Translations under genes and position numbers: made by a program | Origin: an uncultured Spirochaetales bacterium | Lineage (GTDB): Bacteria; Spirochaetota; Spirochaetia; Sphaerochaetales; Sphaerochaetaceae | Direction: 5' to 3' | Length of the DNA stretch: 5,833 bases | Assembly: GCA_947306375.1 (NCBI GenBank) | Contig: CAMZGJ010000068.1 | Coordinates: forward strand, 1 to 5,833 | Shown here: positions 1-5,833 of the stretch, piece after piece | Layout of the letters: the number at the start of each line of letters is the position of its first letter | Numbering within the stretch: the first letter of the stretch is position 1 | Notes under the pieces: generated by a model | What the model was told of the DNA's origin: nothing | The model's input: only the letters and a program-made list of their open reading frames with translations | The model's database searches: none

Positions 1-3000
1 GATACAACCAACGTTGTGACCGCAAAGCCTCTGAACAACTCCAACATGAACGCATTTACGGACCTGAGCAGCGTTGAGGTCAACCTTGCAGGCGGCGGAA
101 AGGCCGGTGCATACACTGTAAACAAGGCCACCTCCGCAACACTCATGAAGGCAAAGGACCACAAGGCAGAGAGCCTGATAAAGGTTGATGCATACCTGGG
201 CACCACAAGCAAGGCGCAGATGTCCTCAACCGGCATCTCCATTGCCATAGGAGTAAGGGACACAGAGGTTTCCGCCACTTCCAGGAGCCACCTGACTGTG
301 GACTTTGACGGAAGCAACGCCTCAAAGGCCATAAGCGTCAAGGCAGATCATGACGCCGAGACAAACGTCTCCCTGGGACAGGTGGGCGCGGCCCTCCTGG
401 TAAATGTCTCTCTCATAGACCTCAAGGGCGACAATCAGGCGGACACCAAGGTCTCTCTTGCCGGCAACACTGTTGCCGATGACCTTAAGTTTGACGTCGA
501 TACCTCCAGAACCGGCATTCTCAACCTTACAACCGGAACCGGCGGCTTTGTTAATGTTTCAACTCCAACGGCTTCCAACACTGTGTCGGGTAATTCGGAA
601 CTGACAATAGACGGCTATAAGCCTCAGGCCTATGAGACAAAGAACATAGAAATATCGTCAAAGGCAACCAACCGCCAGCAGAACGTTACAAGTAACTCAA
701 GCGGCGGCTTTGTAAATGTTCCGGTAGGCTCTCAGAGCTACAGTTTCAACACCACCAACACGTTGAATGTCAAAAACTCCGAAATAAATACTGACGGTAA
801 TTTAAGTCTTTCCGTTGCAAGCAAAAACCTGGTTGAAGATGACAGCTCAACAGGAGCAGGCGGCTTTGTTTCCGTTGCCTCGAACACCTCTACCGGAAGC
901 TACAGTGCCGGAACTTCTCTCAATATTGAGAATACCGATATTGATGCGGCAAATGTAACGCTCAGTGCATCTACGGACATAAGCACGGCTGCGGATGAGG
1001 TTAACTATGAGATCAGCAACGGCGGCTTCATTCCTGTTTCCAAACTTGAGCTGTCCAACACCCTTAACCAGAGCAACGCAATTAACATCAGGAACAACAG
1101 CTGGCTGCACGCCAGAGGCAACTTCAATGTGAACATAGGGACCGGTTACGGACACTTCAAGCAGAAGGCGGATACGGATTCCGCAGGCTTTGTTGCAGTT
1201 GCAACTGTACGTACCACCCTTACCTCAAACAATACTAACTCGGTCAATATAGACTCCGGCTCCGTTGTCAGGGGAGACTCTGTTGTTTCCTTCAACTTCT
1301 CATCCAACGGAAACCTGAGAACCTATTCCCACGTCAAGGTCAAGGATGCCGGCTCGGATCCCGAGACCGATTCCAGACTATACCTGACGGTTAACAACAA
1401 CTTTGACCTTGCCGGCACTGTGGAATCCGGCAAGGTTACAAACATTTCCTTTATGGAAGACTCCGTCAACAACCTCAGTGAGGAGTCTTACTCAGAACAC
1501 TATGCCCTTGCTCCGTTCACAACGGAAAACGGAGAACTCCGCAGGACAATAAACAATACCCTGAACATCGGGAATACGGGCCTGATTCTCTCCGGCAGGG
1601 ATGTGAACATCGGTTTCTCAAGCGGAATGGGAGACCTTAACTCCTACATCCACTACCACCTTGTCTACTACAGCTGGTTCGGAAAGAACTCCTACGGAAG
1701 CCACAGCAACCTCAATACTGACAACAGCTACAAGTTTGACCTGAGCGGTCAGATTATTGCCGGATACGGCAACAGCAAGAAGGCTGTGCTCAGAACAGAC
1801 GGAACCGTTGATCTGAAGGCCTCGGAAGGTCTTTATGCTTCTGACTATGTACTCTACGGTTCGGAAGACCCGGATTCGGAAGACAGAAGAAAAGACTCTG
1901 CAATCATGAGCCTTATAAGCCAGATTGAGGCAGAGCAGGATGCAAAGGACAAGGCAACTGCCTCTCTGACGGAAGCTCAGAAGAAGAAGGACGCCCTTTC
2001 TAAGGAGCTTGAGGCTGTAAAAGACGGAATAAATAAGATAAACAGCAAAATAACCGGCGGTTATACGGCAAAGAATCAGGAAGAGCTGGCCTCTCAGATC
2101 CAAACAGACTTTGCGGCCTTTGTAGGCAGTGACGGAGAAGGCAAGATAGACAGCGGCACACTAAATGCAATTGAAAGCGCCTTTGTTCCGTGGTATCAGG
2201 AACACTATCAGGATGCCGCATATGCCAATATGTCAAATGTGGAGGCCTTCATTGTCTTTGCCACCGAGTTTTATACCGGTCTTAATGAGAATCAAGAGGG
2301 CAGGATGAATGCCGCAAAGACCGAGTTTATCGGTGATCAAACCCATACCGGAAGAATACAGGAAGTGGTCATAGGTTCTGCTTCGGATCCCAAGCGCACA
2401 AGTGTTACGTGTTATGACAATGGCACTTATAAGGGGATTGCAATTAACCACGAGAAGGACCGACCGCAGGAAAACATACTTGCTACTGCCCGAGCACATT
2501 CAATCGGACTGGGTTTCCAGGTTGCAGATTACACTTCAAGAATTTCAAACCTTGAAACCAAGCTGGGTACAATTGAAGACAATCTGGGAAGCCTTTTAAA
2601 TGAGCTGGCGGATCTGTATTCATGGACACCGTCTCCCTATGAAGGCTCCTATGCAATCCTGTTCAACCCCATAAAATCCTCAGACGGTCAGGTCAATATA
2701 AACGGAATTGATAAGAACACTATTACTCCTCCGGACTGGAGGGACCATATCAAAACCGGAAAGAGCGGACTTCAGGTCCTCAATTCCTCAGCAAGAACGG
2801 TAATCTTTGAGGATATTGATTATTCACAGTCCTCAGGAACTCAGGATGCCGGTTACAACGGAGTGAAGGTTGAGAATTATTCCGACACCAGAGACCCGTT
2901 CTATTCAAAACCCGGCAATTACGATGCCGGTGCTCTGAACAACATTGTCTTTACCAAGCCCGTGATCCTCAAAGACGACATGAACTTCACGGCAAAGACT

Positions 3001-4341
3001 GTAAGCGGTTCAATCTGGGCAAACCTCCGTGACGTAAACAACGGAAAGATTGACTTTGCCGCAGAGCAGGGCAATGTAACCCTTACATCTGTTGCCGGCG
3101 GCCTGGTATCCGGTAATGTGAACATTAAAGAAGGTGACAGCATCTATGCAGGCAACAAGATAAGAATTGATGTACCGGGCACAATCAATGTTGCCGGAAC
3201 ACTTACTGCAGGAAACAACGGTGTAAGAACTCTGGAGATTACCGAAGAGATGCTTGAACACCTTGTCCTTGACCCCACAACAGGTGAAGAGAATATGCTC
3301 GACCTTTCGGGAACGGACTATAACGTCAATGCAATATACAAAGACGGAAAGATTTACCTCTTTGCAATAGGAGAGACCGGACGCGGGGTGACTCTCAATG
3401 CCGGACAGGAGGGCGGAAACGTAAGCGGAACAATCAACCTGAACGGCGGTTCTGCAATTGTTGATATTCAAAACACTACAGATAAACCCCTTGTCGTGAA
3501 TGACGCAATCAACGTCCATCATGATGCCGTTCTGCAAGAGCGCAATGTTGATGTTCCCGAAGGCAGGGTTGTGGTAAATAACCCGTCCATCAGCCACGCA
3601 TCAGTATCGTTGAACTCAAACAATAAGCTTGAGGTGGAAGGAAGAATAATCACCGGAGCCTCGGAAGACGGAAACGGCGGTTACACATGGGACAGCAATG
3701 AGAATAACGGTAATTTGATACTCAATTCATTGAATGGTCTCTATGTCGGTGAACAGTTTGACAGCAACGGAAATGAGATTCCTGCAATAGTCACCGGCTC
3801 CGAAATGGGTCTTTTGAGCCAGAGCGGAGGAGTTGAGGTTGAAGGAATAATCCACACGGACAGAATCATAACTCTGGATACCAACGATGATCCCGTCTAT
3901 GTAAGAAAGATGATTGTAAACACCGCAGACCTGATAACCCTGACTGAGGACATTACTCTGGACAGGGTGGATGTCAGAAAGAACGGACGCTTTATCTCAA
4001 ACACCAAGGACATTGTTCTGGACAATGAAGATGTTTCCGTGAAGGAAGGTGCGGATGTACAGCTGTTCACAGGCAGAACCGGAGCGTTCTCCCTGGATGT
4101 AAACGCATCCAACCGGGTGGAGACAACGGCACCTGTTGTAATTAAAAACAATCCGGACCTTCTGGTCTGGAACTACCTGGGTTATCACACCTTTGACACG
4201 CTGACACATACAGAAACAACGCTTCTCAGGGATTCCCTGAAAGCTGTTCCGCAGAATGCATTCTCAACAAAGTCTTACTCCTTCGGTTTCGGGGAAGCCT
4301 ATAAAAACCTTGTGAAAGGCGAAGGGAGGGTTTCAAGATGA
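1..4341 (+). CDS. Giant beta-solenoid filamentous adhesin / exoprotein, C-terminal part (5' end outside window)
   Basis: The frame is open from base 1 and ends at TGA 4339-4341, giving 1446 residues; residue numbers here count from base 1. The GTG at 16 is only the first start-like codon, has no ribosome-binding site, and DTTNV codons precede it, so the true start is upstream. Composition is typical of a secreted beta-solenoid: very rich in N, S, T, G, D and V, with one cysteine (Cys804). Layout: repeat units with GGFVxV motifs (about residues 24-450, extending weakly to about 500); beta-rich and Tyr-rich segment (to about 630); coiled coil (633-684); helical insert (685-840); second coiled coil (841-874); FHA-like beta-rich region (about 880-1390); tail (1398-1446). 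No C-terminal autotransporter barrel, LPXTG motif or transmembrane segment is visible. The repeats resemble LktA-family leukotoxin/filamentous adhesins, whose N-termini normally carry a two-partner-secretion domain; that domain would lie upstream here. A role in adhesion is inferred. The last codons overlap the next gene. Confidence 0.85.
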   Translation, partial: DTTNVVTAKPLNNSNMNAFTDLSSVEVNLAGGGKAGAYTVNKATSATLMKAKDHKAESLIKVDAYLGTTSKAQMSSTGISIAIGVRDTEVSATSRSHLTVDFDGSNASKAISVKADHDAETNVSLGQVGAALLVNVSLIDLKGDNQADTKVSLAGNTVADDLKFDVDTSRTGILNLTTGTGGFVNVSTPTASNTVSGNSELTIDGYKPQAYETKNIEISSKATNRQQNVTSNSSGGFVNVPVGSQSYSFNTTNTLNVKNSEINTDGNLSLSVASKNLVEDDSSTGAGGFVSVASNTSTGSYSAGTSLNIENTDIDAANVTLSASTDISTAADEVNYEISNGGFIPVSKLELSNTLNQSNAINIRNNSWLHARGNFNVNIGTGYGHFKQKADTDSAGFVAVATVRTTLTSNNTNSVNIDSGSVVRGDSVVSFNFSSNGNLRTYSHVKVKDAGSDPETDSRLYLTVNNNFDLAGTVESGKVTNISFMEDSVNNLSEESYSEHYALAPFTTENGELRRTINNTLNIGNTGLILSGRDVNIGFSSGMGDLNSYIHYHLVYYSWFGKNSYGSHSNLNTDNSYKFDLSGQIIAGYGNSKKAVLRTDGTVDLKASEGLYASDYVLYGSEDPDSEDRRKDSAIMSLISQIEAEQDAKDKATASLTEAQKKKDALSKELEAVKDGINKINSKITGGYTAKNQEELASQIQTDFAAFVGSDGEGKIDSGTLNAIESAFVPWYQEHYQDAAYANMSNVEAFIVFATEFYTGLNENQEGRMNAAKTEFIGDQTHTGRIQEVVIGSASDPKRTSVTCYDNGTYKGIAINHEKDRPQENILATARAHSIGLGFQVADYTSRISNLETKLGTIEDNLGSLLNELADLYSWTPSPYEGSYAILFNPIKSSDGQVNINGIDKNTITPPDWRDHIKTGKSGLQVLNSSARTVIFEDIDYSQSSGTQDAGYNGVKVENYSDTRDPFYSKPGNYDAGALNNIVFTKPVILKDDMNFTAKTVSGSIWANLRDVNNGKIDFAAEQGNVTLTSVAGGLVSGNVNIKEGDSIYAGNKIRIDVPGTINVAGTLTAGNNGVRTLEITEEMLEHLVLDPTTGEENMLDLSGTDYNVNAIYKDGKIYLFAIGETGRGVTLNAGQEGGNVSGTINLNGGSAIVDIQNTTDKPLVVNDAINVHHDAVLQERNVDVPEGRVVVNNPSISHASVSLNSNNKLEVEGRIITGASEDGNGGYTWDSNENNGNLILNSLNGLYVGEQFDSNGNEIPAIVTGSEMGLLSQSGGVEVEGIIHTDRIITLDTNDDPVYVRKMIVNTADLITLTEDITLDRVDVRKNGRFISNTKDIVLDNEDVSVKEGADVQLFTGRTGAFSLDVNASNRVETTAPVVIKNNPDLLVWNYLGYHTFDTLTHTETTLLRDSLKAVPQNAFSTKSYSFGFGEAYKNLVKGEGRVSR
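541..1347 (+). repeat. Tandem degenerate protein repeat, five clear units of 52-55 residues with GGFVxV motif
   Basis: Within the large exoprotein, the motif G/A-G-F-V/I-x-V begins at 541 (GGFVNV), 703 (GGFVNV), 859 (GGFVSV), 1021 (GGFIPV) and 1183 (AGFVAV). Spacings are 162, 156, 162 and 162 bases, and the fifth unit runs 165 bases to a decayed copy at 1348 (AGSDPE). Most units continue with a hydrophobic-alternating strand such as LNVKN, LNIEN, INIRN or VNIDS about 18-20 residues after the motif, then another strand. Weaker copies precede the set at about 70 (SVEVNL), 238 (SIAIGV) and 391 (ALLVNV), so the periodicity probably spans about nine units. DNA identity between units is low apart from a shared GGCGGCTTTGT core in the first three, so this is an old protein-level repeat and not a recent DNA duplication. 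The pattern fits coils of a parallel beta-solenoid stalk. Confidence 0.8.
1897..2622 (+). other. Helical domain flanked by two predicted coiled coils, inserted in the beta-solenoid protein
   Basis: Residues 633-684 (1897-2052) change abruptly from beta-type composition to charged A/E/K/D/L helix, e.g. SLTEAQKKKDALSKELEAVK, with heptad-like hydrophobic spacing and no proline. A second helix, about residues 841-874 (2521-2622), reads SRISNLETKLGTIEDNLGSL and has the same character. Between them lie about 156 residues of mixed, mostly helical sequence with aromatic clusters (FVPWYQEHYQ, VFATEFYTG) and the protein's single cysteine in TSVTCYDNG (Cys codon 2410-2412). The simplest reading is an antiparallel coiled-coil hairpin that presents a small globular domain away from the solenoid axis. 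I do not recognise the inserted domain. The boundaries are estimates by eye. Confidence 0.65.
2623..4191 (+). other. Second beta-rich, FHA-like stalk region of the exoprotein
   Basis: After the second coiled coil (residue 875 on) the sequence returns to short alternating strands separated by G, N and D turns, for example GSIWANLRDVNNGKIDF, GTINVAGTLTAGNNG, NGNLILNSLNGLYVG and ADLITLTEDITLDRVDV. Such strings of 'xVxVxGxIxA' type are characteristic of filamentous-haemagglutinin-like right-handed beta-helices. Unlike the N-terminal zone there is no clear fixed-length motif, so the coils are more divergent. One more helical break occurs at about 3238-3300 (ITEEMLEHLVLDPTTGEENM). The region ends with VETTAPVVIKNNPDLLVWNY, after which the strand pattern is lost. 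This is a sub-region of the CDS, assigned from composition and strand pattern only. Confidence 0.6.
4325..4329 (+). promoter_or_regulatory. Ribosome-binding site GGAGG for the downstream lipoprotein gene
   Basis: A GGAGG core lies in the last codons of the upstream gene (within GAAGGGAGGG, 4321-4330), with 8 bases between it and the ATG at 4338. It is a near-ideal Shine-Dalgarno match and decides the start of the lipoprotein. Together with the ATGA stop/start overlap at 4338-4341 it implies translational coupling and one polycistronic mRNA. No separate promoter is visible before the second gene. Confidence 0.85.
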
Positions 4342-4400
4342 AGACGGTAATCAGAAAAATCCTTCTTATCCTCATAACTCTTTGCTTATTTGCAGGCTGT
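4338..4400 (+). other. Lipoprotein signal peptide and lipobox (cleavage before Cys21)
   Basis: Residues 1-20 form a short signal peptide: basic K2, R6 and K7, a Leu/Ile core, then L-F-A-G before Cys21 (codon 4398-4400). Phe at -3 is less usual than Leu, but Ala at -2 and Gly at -1 fit the type II signal peptidase consensus. Residue +2 is Asp. In Escherichia coli Asp at +2 favours retention in the inner membrane, but this rule does not hold in many other diderms, so the final membrane cannot be decided from the sequence. Confidence 0.85.
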
Positions 4401-5833
4401 GACTCAAATATTACTCCTCCCCAGCCGCCCACACCTCCAACGCCACCTGAACCGGATGCTGTGTTCATGCTCAACGGCAAGAACTACGAGACGCTGGAAG
4501 AGGCCCTTTCCCATGTTCCGACCAACGGCGCCAAGGCCGCAGGGGACTATGTCATAACCCTACTCAAGGCAAGCAGCGGTCCCGGTCTGTCGGTAAGCGC
4601 AAAAGACTTTACCCTGGATCTGAACGGCCTGAACTATACTTTTACCGGCTCGTTTGTTATTGGCGGTAACTCAAGGGTTGTAATAACAGGAAAGGACGGT
4701 TCTGCCGTTGATATGGGAGAAAACTCCCTTAAGGCAGACAACGGTTCCGATGTAAGGATTCTTGAACATACAATCCTTACGGGAACAGTTGAAAGCATAT
4801 CCTCAGCTGTCAGTCTTGAGGACTATGCAAAACTGACCGGAGCCTTGGTTGCAGACAAAGGAGACTTTACAGTAACCGGAAACTCAACAGTAAATGCAGG
4901 TGTTACTGCTTCAAACGGCTCTGCACTTGCCTTTGAGACCGAAGGAAACATTATCAATACACTCGGCAAGACTTCTTCAGATACCGTTGTCTTTACCAAA
5001 AACATAACGGTACAAACCCTTGCAGAAGGCTCTGACAACAAAGTTATTACAGCAGACAATGTAACAGTTACCGGAGCCGTTCTTGAAAAGGACACTGAGT
5101 ACGCAGTCCTGCTTGAACTCAAGCCCTATAAGGATATTGTCTCTGCCCTGGCAGATGCAAAGAATAAAAACACCCTTGTCCTGCTCAGGAACATAGACAA
5201 CAGCACTACTCTCTATATTGAAAAGGTTATTGTCCTTGACCTTCAGAGCTACGGCATTTCCGGCGGAACAATAAGCACTACAAGGAACATCACAATCAGG
5301 GGAACCGGTACAGTGTCTTCTTCAATGCAGACAGGTGCCGGAGCACACTACACCCTTACCGGGGGTACATACACGGAAAACCCTGCAGGTACAAGTAAAT
5401 TCATTGTGCCTCTGAACTGCAAGGTTGAAGGCTCATCCCCTTACACAGTCAGTGCAGTAACGGAGGCTGAGGCTTTTGCACGGGTAGGGGACAAGTACTA
5501 CCTGACCCTGCAGAATGCAGTAAATGACTCGGGAAATGCAGCTGAAATAGTCCTTTGTAAAGATGTGACGGAAGACACCGTTACCGTTTCTCAGGGCAGA
5601 AACATTAACCTGGTCCTTAACGGGCACAGTCTGACTCTTACAACCTTTACCAACAATGCAAATGTCAGTTTCAAAAACAGCGGTAGTGTAACTGTTACTT
5701 CTGCTGTCTTCGGAAGCGGTTCCAATACCGAAATCGAAATATCCGGCACGTTCAGCTGTACACTTCCTCTGTCATTGTCTTCTGCAACATTGAAGATAAC
5801 CGGAGGAACATTTACGACGATTCCCGCAGCCTA
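4338..5833 (+). CDS. Surface lipoprotein with repeated beta-helix (pectate-lyase-like fold) modules, N-terminal part (3' end outside window)
   Basis: ATG at 4338 overlaps the preceding TGA (ATGA). The frame stays open for 498 codons to the window edge. The N-terminus has K2 and R6/K7, a hydrophobic core (ILLILITLCLFAG) and a lipobox FAGC with the acylated cysteine at residue 21. A spacer with PPQPPTPPTPPEP (27-39) follows. Three similar modules then come: FMLNGKNYETLEEAL with LDLNGLNY (43-100); PYKDIVSALADA with VLDLQSYGI (263-307); ARVGDKYYLTLQNAV with LVLNGHSLTL (381-434). The last two are followed by strands ending in a xLTGGTYTENPAG or xITGGTFTTIPAA motif (339-351, 486-498). This plan (header helix, 'ItLLkdv', 'LDLNG', then short beta coils) is common in bacterial surface proteins with a right-handed beta-helix fold. 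No catalytic residues of polysaccharide lyases are evident, so binding or structural use is more likely than enzyme activity. It is probably co-transcribed with the giant exoprotein. Confidence 0.88.
   Translation, partial: MKTVIRKILLILITLCLFAGCDSNITPPQPPTPPTPPEPDAVFMLNGKNYETLEEALSHVPTNGAKAAGDYVITLLKASSGPGLSVSAKDFTLDLNGLNYTFTGSFVIGGNSRVVITGKDGSAVDMGENSLKADNGSDVRILEHTILTGTVESISSAVSLEDYAKLTGALVADKGDFTVTGNSTVNAGVTASNGSALAFETEGNIINTLGKTSSDTVVFTKNITVQTLAEGSDNKVITADNVTVTGAVLEKDTEYAVLLELKPYKDIVSALADAKNKNTLVLLRNIDNSTTLYIEKVIVLDLQSYGISGGTISTTRNITIRGTGTVSSSMQTGAGAHYTLTGGTYTENPAGTSKFIVPLNCKVEGSSPYTVSAVTEAEAFARVGDKYYLTLQNAVNDSGNAAEIVLCKDVTEDTVTVSQGRNINLVLNGHSLTLTTFTNNANVSFKNSGSVTVTSAVFGSGSNTEIEISGTFSCTLPLSLSSATLKITGGTFTTIPAA
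4416..4454 (+). other. Proline-rich spacer behind the lipid anchor
   Basis: The 13 residues PPQPPTPPTPPEP contain nine prolines and directly follow the acylated N-terminus CDSNIT. Such a stiff, extended tether is typical of lipoproteins whose folded part is held away from the membrane. It separates the anchor from the first beta-helix module, which starts about four residues later. Confidence 0.75.

Noticed and set aside
16..18. GTG as start codon of the large protein
   Set aside because: No ribosome-binding sequence or signal peptide, and the frame is open upstream to the first base. It is an internal valine codon.
541..1347. Possible recent DNA tandem duplication or phase-variable repeat
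   Set aside because: Units share only a short GGCGGCTTTGT core and otherwise differ strongly at DNA level; no homopolymer or short tandem repeat able to slip was seen.
1618..2103. Antisense open frame of 161 codons with Leu/Val-rich translation that looks membrane-like
   Set aside because: The hydrophobic look comes from reverse-reading AAG/GAG/AAC-rich codons of the coiled-coil region. It overlaps a clearly coding plus-strand frame.
2402..2599. Plus-strand 65-codon frame in a second reading frame
   Set aside because: It is embedded in the exoprotein gene, short, without ribosome-binding site, and its translation is low-information compared with the main frame.
3010..3597. Antisense open frame of 195 codons on the minus strand
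   Set aside because: It lies wholly within the beta-rich part of the exoprotein gene, has no convincing ribosome-binding site and its translation shows no domain logic. It is a by-product of codon bias on the plus strand.
4300..4345. Terminator or promoter between the two genes
   Set aside because: The genes overlap by four bases, and no GC-rich hairpin with T-run or clear -35/-10 pair was found there.
4226..4480. Minus-strand frame spanning the junction of the two genes
   Set aside because: It is antisense to both the exoprotein tail and the lipoprotein signal peptide and proline spacer; the glycine run in it is the complement of the proline codons.

Overview
The window holds two same-strand protein genes, both cut by the window edges, and no RNA gene, insertion sequence, CRISPR array or intergenic space. 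It reads as a surface-protein locus from a Gram-negative-type (diderm) bacterium. Coding density is complete, arginine is written mostly with AGA/AGG, and ATA isoleucine codons are frequent. That codon use argues against a typical enteric gammaproteobacterium. Spirochaete (Treponema-like), Negativicutes or a similar host-associated anaerobe are possibilities, but the taxonomy is only a guess.

Region 1 (1-4341) is the last 1446 codons of a very large secreted beta-solenoid protein. The frame is open at the first base, so the N-terminal secretion signal lies upstream. In order it contains: a periodic repeat zone of roughly 50-56 residues per unit built around a GGFVxV motif (clearest at 541-1347); a beta-rich, tyrosine-rich stretch; an alpha-helical insertion bounded by two predicted coiled coils (about 1897-2622) that holds the only cysteine; a second long beta-rich, filamentous-haemagglutinin-like stretch; and a short non-barrel tail. 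The architecture recalls LktA-type leukotoxin or filamentous adhesins, but this is pattern recognition and not a verified match.

Region 2 (4338-5833) is the first 498 codons of a lipoprotein. Its ATG overlaps the TGA of the first gene in an ATGA junction, with a strong GGAGG ribosome-binding sequence 8 bases upstream. It has a lipoprotein signal peptide (Cys21), a proline-rich spacer and then three related beta-helix modules of the 'NGKNYETLEEAL ... LDLNG' kind.

The overlap suggests that the giant exoprotein and the lipid-anchored beta-helix protein are made together. They may work as a pair at the cell surface, with the lipoprotein as possible anchor, partner or co-adhesin. That functional link is inference.
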